DNA of 64,000 nucleotides from Phragmites australis (taxonomy: Eukaryota; Streptophyta; Magnoliopsida; Poales; Poaceae): the NCBI RefSeq assembly GCF_958298935.1, contig NC_084935.1:7946001-8010000 (forward strand). Reading direction: 5' to 3'. The translations under genes and the position numbers were made by a program. Of the stretch, positions 31,363 to 40,985 are shown piece after piece; within the stretch, counting starts at the first letter, position 1; the number at the start of each line of letters is the position of its first letter. The notes below the pieces were generated by a model, which worked only from the letters and a program-made list of their open reading frames with translations, was not told where the DNA came from and did not search any database.

Positions 31363-32090
31363 CTAAAATCAAGCAAGCAACACATTAGACTAGTTGATTA
31401 TGATAACGCCTGGCTTATAAGATTTGGATGCTAGAGATGAATCATGAAATGGCATTTGAGACACTATAATCCAGTTAACTAATTCACAAAATTACTGTTC
31501 ATTTGCCCCTTCTACTATGACCATTTGACACTTGCAACAAGCGGAGTAGATCGTGCAATATACCTGATGGTTTTACACCTTGCTTGTGTTGCCTGGCTAC
31601 GAGACACTCAGACACCTGCGCAACTTGAGGACTGCACCCTGCACGTACGCACGTCTCAGTAATCCCAAGATTTTGAAGAATTAGGAATTCCATGATCGAA
31701 CAGCACAGCGAAGGAGCAAGCATCCAGCAAGGCAGTCAAGTCAGACTCGCATCAGGCACGCGGAAGGGCGTGTATCCATCTACGGATGCGGGGTCTGGAA
31801 GTTGGATGCAGAAACCGGCAGCCAGAGCCGGCGGGAGGGGGAGCGCAGCGCTGCCGGAGCGGGTGCCTGGGGTAGTGACGGACGGGAGGATGAAGGTGGG
31901 CCCAACCCTCGGGTAGGGTTTGGACAGGAGAAAGAGGATTTGCCGGAGGAGCGGAGTAGGTTAGAATAGCGCCGGCGACGATAGGAGCTGTCGGAGAGGA
32001 AGGAGAAGGGAGGGTAGAGATTGCAGTCGTACCTGCAGCCGCCAGTGGGGGAGACAAGGAGCGGCGCCGCGGAGGGCCCAATTCCATAGG
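31363..32090 (-). promoter_or_regulatory. 5' untranslated exon and leader intron of the Myb/SANT-like gene
   Basis: On the minus strand, a GC-rich leader ends CTGCAG|GTACG (donor 32032-32031), and the acceptor GATTTTAG lies at 31370-31363, 19 bases before the ATG. Open frames within this span have no domain similarity and are probably leader and intron sequence. Confidence 0.5.
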
Positions 32091-32141
32091 ATTCCGTGGT
32101 TGGGGCTTCGGAATTGTATGGCTTTCGTTTTGTTAGTTGTA

Positions 32142-32476
32142 GGTAGTGTTTAATTGAAGGGTAAATTGAGATGAAACGATTCTACTAATATATTTAAGAA
32201 TTACTAATATATTTAAGAATTATATGATTTTATTTATATATAGATGCTTGTTTAGTGGATTGGATAGATTGAATTTATTTTAGTATCTCAAATCTACTAT
32301 CAGTATTACGTTCAAAGTGGGACTGCTACGTTCCACTATTTTTTAAACAGTTTCATCCTGATTTGAAGAACATTCCCTGATTCCGAACTATTCCATCCTA
32401 TTGTTCTCCATCCAAACAACTCAAAAATAGAATAAATCCGCTCCATCTCATCCCATCTCACAAACCAAACACTACC
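32142..32476. mobile_element. Harbinger-type MITE upstream of the Myb/SANT-like gene
   Basis: The left end GGTAGTGTTTAATTGAAGGG and the right end (complement GGTAGTGTTTGGTTTGTGAG) are inverted copies of a common PIF/Harbinger terminus. The flanks GTA and GTG are a weak target duplication. The 335-bp element lies about 50 bp beyond the inferred leader of the minus-strand gene, in its promoter. Confidence 0.65.
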
Positions 32477-33192
32477 GTGTCCGTGCACTTCTTATTGATC
32501 TTAAATATACAACTTGTACCAAAAAAAATTAAACAAATTTACGTGAATTCCATTATAATAAGATTTTTGACAAGTTAACCTTGCATACTGGAATTCTTTC
32601 TCAATTTACATAGTGATTGCATATTTACTTGCCGGAAAGATGATCCAATACATTGACCTTTTTTTAAGCAATGTTTCCAGCTAATTACAAATAATCACAT
32701 TATCATAGCCACAATTGTCTTTGCAGTCTAACCCTGAACCAATGTTGAGAGTACATGTCTGATGTCTCAACGAGCAATTGAGCGTATCCGCAAGGACATA
32801 TTTACTAAGGTAAAAATTATAGTATCTAAACGTAGGGCTAAACACACATCAACATATACCATAAGATATATGCCAGACCTATAACATATACACCAAATGT
32901 TCCTATAGAGATCGATGAAGTTACATGAACTACGTAATCTTATTGTGGCTCGACGCATGAGTCTAATAATTCATTTTTGGAAGTAAATTTCCAGTGAGAC
33001 ACTCAAGTGGATCTCACGGATCGAACTCGGCTGGGTGGACACGCATCCTCTAACATTGCTTCACGAAATCACCGGAATGCACACTAAAATAAGTCTAGAT
33101 AAATAGTACCTTAACATTATTCTACTGTAGTAGTTCTACTGTTTACAGAGTCACCGTAGCAGTTAATCTGATGCATCTATTCTGAATCTAAC
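32477..33192. other. No gene recognised
   Basis: No coding or RNA gene is visible. A phrase near 33010-33045 (complement CACCCAGCCGAGTTCGATCC) resembles part of the SINE-like unit at 33193. Confidence 0.35.
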
Positions 33193-33292
33193 GGTTAAAA
33201 AAATCCAATATCACTGCACCGTTCCAGGTCTACGATTCCCGGCTGGGTGTAGCGAGCATCATTGCTCCTAACCACTGAGATATGAGCTCGTT
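33193..33292 (-). repeat. SINE-like tRNA-derived repeat
   Basis: On the minus strand the unit begins GAGCTCATATCTCAGTGGTTAG, which resembles a Pol III A box. It continues through CTCGCTACACCCAGCCGGGA to a weak B-box position and ends in a T tract. This layout fits a grass tRNA-derived SINE, but the B box is degraded and no target duplication was found. Confidence 0.4.
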
Positions 33293-35831
33293 CTCCAAGG
33301 ACACGTATATTGTATGAACCACGAAAGCATGGCATTGTCCTCTCCTCACTCCACTCGCTCTCCGTCTCTAGCCTCCTGCTTCTCAGGCCTTGCAGCAAGA
33401 CAATCATGATTTTCGGGGCTTTTTGGTATTCTTTTACTAGATTAGGAGCTAATCCAAGGAATAAGATAAGAGGGAGCGGTGAGAGTAAAAGTATAGCAAG
33501 AACACAAGTAAATTAGGATTCAAATTCTCTATATATTCTATTCACGAGGTGGATGTTTGTATGGATTCGGCAACAGTCCTCCAGCCAACGCTGCTAAATG
33601 TAACAGTTCCTTACGGTTAACAGTAAATGGAGGGGAAAGTATCACTGAAACAATAAATGAAGTTGAACTAAGCCTAAACTTGTCGCTGAGTTTGGTTTAC
33701 CCTTTGAACTCGAAAACTAGAAATCTTAAACCTCAACTCTCAATAAGGATTACTTACCCTCTTGGATTCGTATCCTCTAACTTTGCGAAAATACTGTTAA
33801 AAATGGTACTGTAGCAATACTGTAGCACTAAAATCCTAACTGTTCACTCACGATGTGACGGACGGGAAAAATACAAACTTCTCTTTACTGTAGCTGATAC
33901 GAATCCTACCCTCTTAGCCGTTCAAAGCCGGTTTTAATGCTAAGTGTCGGAGTTTTATGATATGGTGGCATCCACACCATCATCTTCCTCCTATCCCATA
34001 AAAATGTAATGAAAGATCTACAAGTCAGCACCTCGCTACTCTCTCATCTTCTTCCTCCTCTCATTCGTCTCTCTCTGCCAATTTTTTTTAATAATATTGG
34101 GTCCCTTGAGTGTTCATTGGAGATCAATACAAGAGAGTGCAACACCAGAGGATTGAACTCCAACAGGCTCGATCGTACTCTGCGGCTTTGCCATCGTGCT
34201 GGTCCATTCACGCCCGCTCCGCCAAATTCTTTTTATCCCTGTGCGCCACATAAATCACGTGTTGGCTTTGCTCCCTCTTGCAATCGGTGGCCACGACCAC
34301 ATACTGCCACCAATTAAGAGCAGCTGCAGCACTATATTCGATCAATCAGATAGCACCAACTAACAAATAGTGAAGAAGCAAAGCTGGCCACAAGCTTGGC
34401 TGACCACAAGCTGCTTGAGCTTTGGGAGAAGCTGCGGGATCGCCGTAGAACGTGGAGCTCCAGCGAGGAGCTCTTCTTCCACAACTCCGGCGATGAGCAC
34501 TGCTTAGCCGCACGCTGCCTACGGTGGGCCTTAGTCTGAGTCTTCACGTCCACGGCATCATCGGGTTGTGAGAAAGACGTCCGTGGTTCAGTGACGGAGC
34601 TAGTATTTTTATATTGGGTAGGCACTAATAAGACTACGAAACCAATATATAAGTAAAAAATTTCTAAAATCACAATACAAATGTATTATAAATATATCAT
34701 AATATCGTAAATTCAACAAATAAATTCAAATTTTGCTAAAATAACAATATAAATTATTCAAATATAAAATAAGATCTTACATAAATAGGAGATTACAATA
34801 CTACTCTAGATTCTTCACTTTGCGTTTTCTTATAACCATAAAAGTCTCAACTATATCATCTTCGCTTACTTTAAAGAAAATATCCAGCTCAATAAACATG
34901 ATTAAACCATATAATGGTTCAAAGTTTGGCACAAACCATACAATCTAATTTCTAAAATTCTGCTAATTAAGTATCATGTAAGTAACCTGAATAATAAAAA
35001 ACAATAACATCGATATCTGTCAGACAAATATTGAAACAACTAACAAAATCGACAATCACAATAACAACAACTAGTACTCTATCATGCAATGAATCTGTTT
35101 TAGCTGCTAGCTCATGCTGATTTCCTCTCTCTTTCCCCTTATTCTAGACAAGGATCAAAGTTAGTACTTGATTTTTTAGATAAGGATAAAACAATTAGTA
35201 ACTTACTTGTTGTTAAGCTCTAAATTTTATCAATGACATCAAGATACATTCTCTTCTATAATGATAATCAATTATATATATCCCATAAATTGAAGCTCAC
35301 GACATTACAAATTTGGAAATTGCAACAACATTGAACATACAAAATTACAAGATCAATTGTAGCTCACGACATTGCAATATTGAACCTCAAATACTGTGTT
35401 GGCTAAGTGGCTATGCTATGCGCTCACAATCTTACGTTCCCTAACTCCTGCACATACACATACTTGCACAAAAATGGGTCGGATCCCCGGATAGTCCTAG
35501 GTCCACATGGACTACCCGCTGGATCCGCCTGTGTCGTGGCCTCATCTTTGCTTCTCAGCAACCAGAGTGCCATGGCATGGCTAACTCCTCTACACCACCA
35601 TCCTCGACGACCAGGGTGGTCGTGGGAGGAGGTACTGGAGCCTACCCTGCTAGGATGACGGTGAGCTTTTGGTGAGTCCCAACTCTAAAAAAAGAGTTTG
35701 ATTCTGACATGTGGGGGCCTACTACCGCATAAGCTAAAACCACAATAGAGACCACTTTGAAATAATGGAGGGGTAGTTTGAAGGGTTTTGAGATATAAGA
35801 GGGGTAAGATTTCTGGTTTTCGAGTTCAGTT
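33293..35831. other. No gene recognised
   Basis: This 2.5-kb stretch contains only short frames. Phrases like TACTGTAGC recur (33107-33165, 33815-33895), and CAGTGACGGAGCTAG at 34589 resembles a hAT terminus, but no matching second end was found. Confidence 0.4.
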
Positions 35832-37004
35832 GATAAGTATTTGTTTCAGTTTTTGTTTTTAGCTTTTAGTTGTAAAAGCTAAAAGTCAAAATAAATAGCT
35901 CGATTTTACAATCCATAGTCTAAGACTGTATTATACCACAATCCACAACTCAATACCGCACCTTATATTTACCTGTGTTTGCCACTCTGCCAATACCCCT
36001 TCGCATCAGTCACCCCCTCCCTCCCGAAACCAGCTCCTGCCATGTCTCGCCCTTTGCAACCCTAGGTCGCCGCTGCTCAACTACAGCCGTCGGAAGGAGC
36101 CGAGCTTTGACAAATCTGGCCGTCGGAGACCGCTGGGCCTCCCCCGCACAATCCTCATTGAGCTGCTGCAACACTCCGTCCGCGCCTTGTTGTCAGCCAC
36201 CTCTGCAATGACCACGAGTTTGCACAGCCATCGGTCTCCATCAAATCCGACCACTCTCCATCGAATTCGGCCTGGAGCGCTCCCCGCCGCCCGACGTGCC
36301 TCCTCGTCTGGAACTAGGAGCCAAGCACTCCCGCTTCGTTCCCATCTGCCACCGCCGTTTGCCGAGCATGCTTTGTTATCTCCTGTTCTCTGCTAGATCT
36401 GCTGCTCTCTCCATCTTGCCTCGCTAATTCCCTTGGGGGCTGTGTAGCGTTCGATTCTAGCTCGTCGTGAGCTGATCCGATTGGGGCTTGTCAATTTGCT
36501 CGTGTTTGTGTGATCATATTTGATTGTTTAGGCTAAGCACTAATGTGGCATGGGAGTCGTGAATTGCTTGCCTGATAATCTCAAGGGCTTGATGCGAGCT
36601 TTATGTTAAGGAAGCTCTGTTCTTTTAGGTCTCAAGGGCTTACATTTGGGTGAAGTGCTTGCCTGATACTCTCAAGTCTCAACGTATATCCTTCTGAAGG
36701 TTACATGTGTATGTGTGTTTTAACTGCTGTATCTTGGTATATATCCGAGAGTGTGGTTAAGGGGGTTTAGGAGGCTGAAAATGGGATTGGTTGATTATGT
36801 TTATTTTTTTGGTTATATAGCAATTGACAGGGTTTTGGTTCCTTTCAACAGTTAGGCATCATGTTCTTCATATGCTAGCAGTGTAAAACAATTGTTTGTA
36901 CTTTGATGTGAGCTGTCATTAAACAGTTACAATTGTTTACTAGTCACATAATACATGTCAATTTTTGCATGCTTACTAGTTACATAATTGTTTATGATAA
37001 ATAG

Positions 37005-37970
37005 ATGGAGGACTTTATTTGGGATAAGGCAAATTGGGATTCCTATCACACCAAGGCCTTTAATTTGTGTGCAAGAAATAGATGATAGGAATATGTCTCT
37101 TGGTGTACCGTTTAATAAAGTATACAAGAACTTACATGATAATTTCTTCGTTAGGACATGAAGCATCACTCAAAAGCACAATTTAAAAATCGATAGAAGT
37201 CTTTGAAGGGTTTGTATACTTTCTAGCTTACCATTAATAAAGTTATTGGACTTGGATGTGATAGTATCGAAAGAACGGTGGTCTCAAGTGACAGTTGGTG
37301 GAAAGAGAACACAAAGGTACTCACTTTTATATATCTATTACTACAATTAATTCTATTGTATAATAAGTTATCTGATATTATCTTCTTTCGTTTTCATAAT
37401 CATGGGCAATGGAGAAAGCTTCAAAATGAACCTTCTGAGTGTCTCTTAGAGCTTGAGAGGATATTTAAGTATAGTGCAGTGGATGGTTCTTCCTCTTCTT
37501 TTCCCAGTGAAGGAGTAGGATGGAACATAAACAATGCGGTTGATGTCGAAGAATTGGCAGCTGCAAGCCCTCATGACAGCTACAAGCCCTAGAAATGTTG
37601 CTAATCCATTCAAGCAAGGTGGTACTAATAGTAGTGCTAGTAGCTCGAAGAAAAGAAAGAACCCCATGGTTAAGATAATGAAAGGTATATGGGATAATAT
37701 GTAATTCTATACTATTGTTGTCAACAAGGTGTTGCAGGGTGAAATAAGGTTTGAATCCATTAAGCAAGTGAGGAGTTTGGCAGTATAGTCTGGGGGGCAA
37801 TTAAAGGAAGTGAGGAGCATTTTATGGCTTGCAAGCTTTTTGTCAAAGCTGAACGTCGTGATGTATTCAACACTTTGTCCTCAAATAAAACTAAGCTCAA
37901 TTGGTTGAAGAGGTGGTGCGAGGAGAATAAAAAATATGAGTATCTGTTTGGACCTTGTTTGTTCAATGAA
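37005..37970 (+). pseudogene. Harbinger ORF1, Myb/SANT-like protein remnant
   Basis: ATG at 37005 is followed by a decayed Myb_DNA-bind_3 region with WDSYHTKAFNLCARN, then KAQFKNR, SLKGLYTF and DSWWKENTK. An intron begins at a GTACTC donor (37317). The next exon carries QWRKLQNEPSECLLELERIF and AVDGSSSSFPSEG, and the C-terminal part continues through SEEHFMACKLFVKAERRDVF to KYEYLFG. This order matches ORF1 of plant PIF/Harbinger elements, which provides the DNA-binding partner for the transposase. Multiple in-frame stops interrupt it, so no full protein can be made. Confidence 0.72.
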
Positions 37971-38072
37971 CCTAGCTACTGTTATGTAGTATTTGCTTGA
38001 ACCCTTTTTGTTTGCTAAATTATTGCTTTATGAACCTACATATCAGTGTGCGACCTACCTGTTTGTTTGTAG

Positions 38073-39242
38073 ATGAGTTTTATTGAAAGTGATGGATATG
38101 ATGAAATATTAGAACTAGCATATAGTCAGCTGGATGTGCTTAAATAGTACGGAGGAATAGCAAGTACTTTTGGTATGTACTATGGTGACACATTCTTAAA
38201 CAAAACTGAGAAGAGGGAATCTGTTCTCTCAAATATACAATGGGTTATGAAAAACTTGAATGATCTTAGAGATTGCTATAACATGTTTAGGATGAGTATG
38301 CCACTTTTTGATAGGTTTCATGACTTGTTAGTGTCAAATTATGGCTTTAAGTCAACGAGACGTATGAGTTCTATTGAATGTTTTTGCATGTTTTATGAAC
38401 TATTAGAGCCCCACAATCATTTATCCAAGTTACAAACCAGTTTGAGAGGTTAACTGAAATAATTAGTAGGAAATTCCTACATGTGTTGGATAGTGTCAAT
38501 CTACTTGTAGTAGATATTATCAAAACTAGGGACCCAAAGTTTAGGATGGTGCATGGTAGGCTTTAAGATCCTCGTTTTTCACCATATTTCAATAACTTCA
38601 TAGGCACAATAGATGGTATACATATACATGTTGTTGTGCCTTTGATAAATTTGGTTGTGCATGTGGAATGCCATAGATTTTTGACTCAAAATGTGTTAGT
38701 CGTATATGACTTTGACATGAGGTTCACTTTCATTGTTACTAGATGGCCTGGCTTAGTATATGATATGAGGGTGTTCAATGATGCTTTACATAAATATGGC
38801 AACAAGTTTTTACATCCTCCACAAGGTATTGTTGTATATCGTCTCATTATCATCTCATTTACAACATAGTAAAAACTATATGCTTCATGTTGAATATTAT
38901 TTGTTAGAAAAATATTATCTTGTTGACTCGGACTATCTTAATCAATAGGGCTATTTAGCTCTATACAAAAGGGAGAAGTACCATCTACAGGAGTTTCAAC
39001 AAGGCCTATCGCCTAGTGGTAAAAAAGAAAATTATAATCATTTGTATTCATCTCTCTGCAATGTGATCGAGCGATTATTTGGTGTTTTGAAGATGAAATG
39101 GAGGATATTATTGGATTTGACAAGTTATCCTATGGTTAAGCAAACAAAAAATAATAATTATATGCATGGCTCTTCAAAACTTTATTCGAGATAATACCAT
39201 TAGTGATCAAGACTTTGATATGTGTGATTAAAATAAAAACTA
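38073..39242 (+). pseudogene. PIF/Harbinger transposase (DDE_Tnp_4) remnant
   Basis: The region begins at ATGAGTTTTATTG after a TTTGTAG acceptor-like site. It shows the helix-turn-helix region (MSMPLFDRFHDLLVSNYGF), then the nuclease core with FIGTIDGIHI, FDMRFTFIVTRWPGLVYDMRVFND and NVIERLFGVLKMKWRILL. The three catalytic residues are all present: Asp at 38612-38614, Asp at 38762-38764 and Glu at 39069-39071. The gene is nevertheless dead, with internal stops (for example at 38145 and 38449-38460) and frame changes. This is the reverse of the HARBI1-like gene at 54742, which is open but has lost catalytic residues. Confidence 0.82.
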
Positions 39243-39737
39243 CATTCCAACAGTCGAAGGATCTCCCTCTCATTGAAGTGGTGGCCATTGATTAGGAGAT
39301 GAAGATGGACATATGAATACCTTTCGTGATAACATTGTTGATACTTTGTTTGCTATAAAAAACTAGATTGTTCATGCGAGAATATGAATGATGTATCATT
39401 TCCTAATTTATGGACTAAACAATTTATATAATTGATGTATCAGTTGCTATTTGATGATTAAAAAAATAATACAATATAAATATGTTTTATTTACTATTTT
39501 ATCCTGCAAATTCGTATTTCTAAAATAGCTACAAATGAATAAATAGGAGAAATATGTATAAAAAACTAAGGGCATTACAGACATTACAAAATATAAGCCG
39601 TTATCCAATCCTCTCACAATCCAGGTAACCAAACAGTCATCAGTTTTTTATCCTTCAGCTTTTAACAATCTAACTTTTCATGAATTATAATCTAAAAACT
39701 ATTTTTTTCATGTTCCAAAGTTAAAACAAACAAGCTC

Positions 39738-40185
39738 GAGAAAGAGCACCACGGTCCAACACCATCAGCGCGCTTATCTCCGTGCTCGGCGCGGCAGGGA
39801 TCGTCGTCGAGGCCGAGGATATATGAGGATTGGATCGCTCAAGGATGCCGAACTGGTGCTCTCGATGAAATGTCACAGTGTAGTGTTGCAACGGACGAGG
39901 CATCGTACTGACTGCTTGTGGACGCCTACACATGGGATGGGAAGTGGGAGAATGCGAAGATACTATTGAAGGAGATGGAGGGGGAGAATGCGAAGATACT
40001 ATTGAAGGAGATGGAGGCTGATGGAGTTAAGCCAATATCGAATGTTTCTGTGATAGGGGGGCATTAGCAGAGGGCATTTGCAGTGCTCAGGGAGATGCAT
40101 ATGAGTGGGATGTGGCCAGACCGTTATTTCTACAGTGTCATGATAGACGACACATTTGGTAAGTACAACTGCCTTAGGTATAGGA
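39738..40185 (+). pseudogene. CRP1-like PPR gene fragment
   Basis: The start of the fragment (TISALISVLGAAG, 39755-39800) and the later stretch [36 protein letters not shown] and TFGKYNCL match, in order, consecutive pentatricopeptide repeats of the chloroplast protein CRP1, as recalled from cereals. CRP1 activates translation and processing of chloroplast mRNAs. The middle is shifted out of frame, and an exact 36-base tandem duplication (39946-40017) adds twelve codons. The fragment starts right at the end of the Harbinger element and stops where CACTA-like repeats begin, so both sides are transposon borders. Confidence 0.7.
39946..40017 (+). repeat. 36-bp in-frame tandem duplication inside the PPR fragment
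   Basis: Two adjacent copies of a unit beginning GGGAGAATGCGAAGATACTA start at 39946 and 39982. The unit length is 36, so the frame is kept. Confidence 0.9.
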
Positions 40186-40189
40186 GAGA

Positions 40190-40560
40190 AATTATTTATA
40201 CGGATGGTTTGGAACCATGCAAAATGTTTTTTTCAAACCATCTATAAAAAAAATATGTATAAATCAGATTCGTACAGACAGATTTTAAACCGTCTATAAA
40301 AAAAATTTATACAGACGACTCTAATAACTAGTCATCTGTACTATAGAATATCACAGAAGATTCAAACCATCTGTGATATAGTAATATTACAGATGAATCC
40401 AATAATGAGTCATTTATATTATGAGACAGTACATACGACTTCAGTTGCGAGCCGTCTGTAAACTAGAAACAGGAGTCATCTGTTGTGCATTTGTACAGAC
40501 GGTTGTAGGCTTAGAACCATTTGTACATTCATATGTACAGTACTGAATTTATATATTACT
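40190..40560. repeat. CACTA-type subterminal repeats (ACAGACGGTT family)
   Basis: Repeated short motifs such as GTACAGACGG, AAACCGTCTATA and ACCATCTGTGATA alternate in both orientations, typical of the end of a CACTA element. No CACTA terminus was found beyond them. This family differs from the ACAGGCGG family at 7070 and 26677. Confidence 0.6.
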
Positions 40561-40985
40561 GAATATAAACTAACATTATACATACAACAGTAAAGTACCA
40601 CACATAGTAGATCATTTGCATTCAAACAACAACAGATTTATCATTTGCATTCAAAATCCATACACAATATATCATAGACACAATAGATCGAATATCTTCA
40701 TTCAATATCACAAAGTCACACATATCATACAAAATCATATATATAAACAGAAGTAAAATGTCAATATTACGAAGCCTCACAACATTTACAAATTATTCTT
40801 CATTCTTCATTCTTGAGTCAACCCTGTGCCTAACAATATATAAACCAACAAATTAGCTTTACTACACTGAAGAGAAGTAATGAGTTAATTTGCTTCATTT
40901 TCTATATCATTAGTCATAAAATGATAATACATCAATAGACTGTAAGATACAAGCATTTTCAATATATTAAACTAACCAGTTTCTG

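Larger units (their letters stand above)
35832..39737 (+). mobile_element. PIF/Harbinger element with ORF1 and transposase, decayed
   Basis: The left end GATAAGTATTTGTTTCAG and the right end (complement GAGCTTGTTTGTTTTAAC) are diverged versions of the termini of the element at 23562-26603. Inside, on the plus strand, are a Myb/SANT-like ORF1 (37005-37970) and a DDE_Tnp_4 transposase (38073-39242), the standard two-gene set of this superfamily. A GC-rich leader-like region lies at 36000-36400. Several stops and frameshifts are present. Target duplications are not clear. Confidence 0.7.

Noticed and set aside
33193..33292. Functional tRNA gene
   Set aside because: An A-box-like phrase is present, but the B box is degraded and the cloverleaf cannot be drawn; kept only as a SINE-like repeat.
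34332..34673. 113-codon minus-strand frame as a membrane protein
   Set aside because: The hydrophobic start and serine-rich rest lack any family signature, and the frame lies next to a possible hAT terminus.
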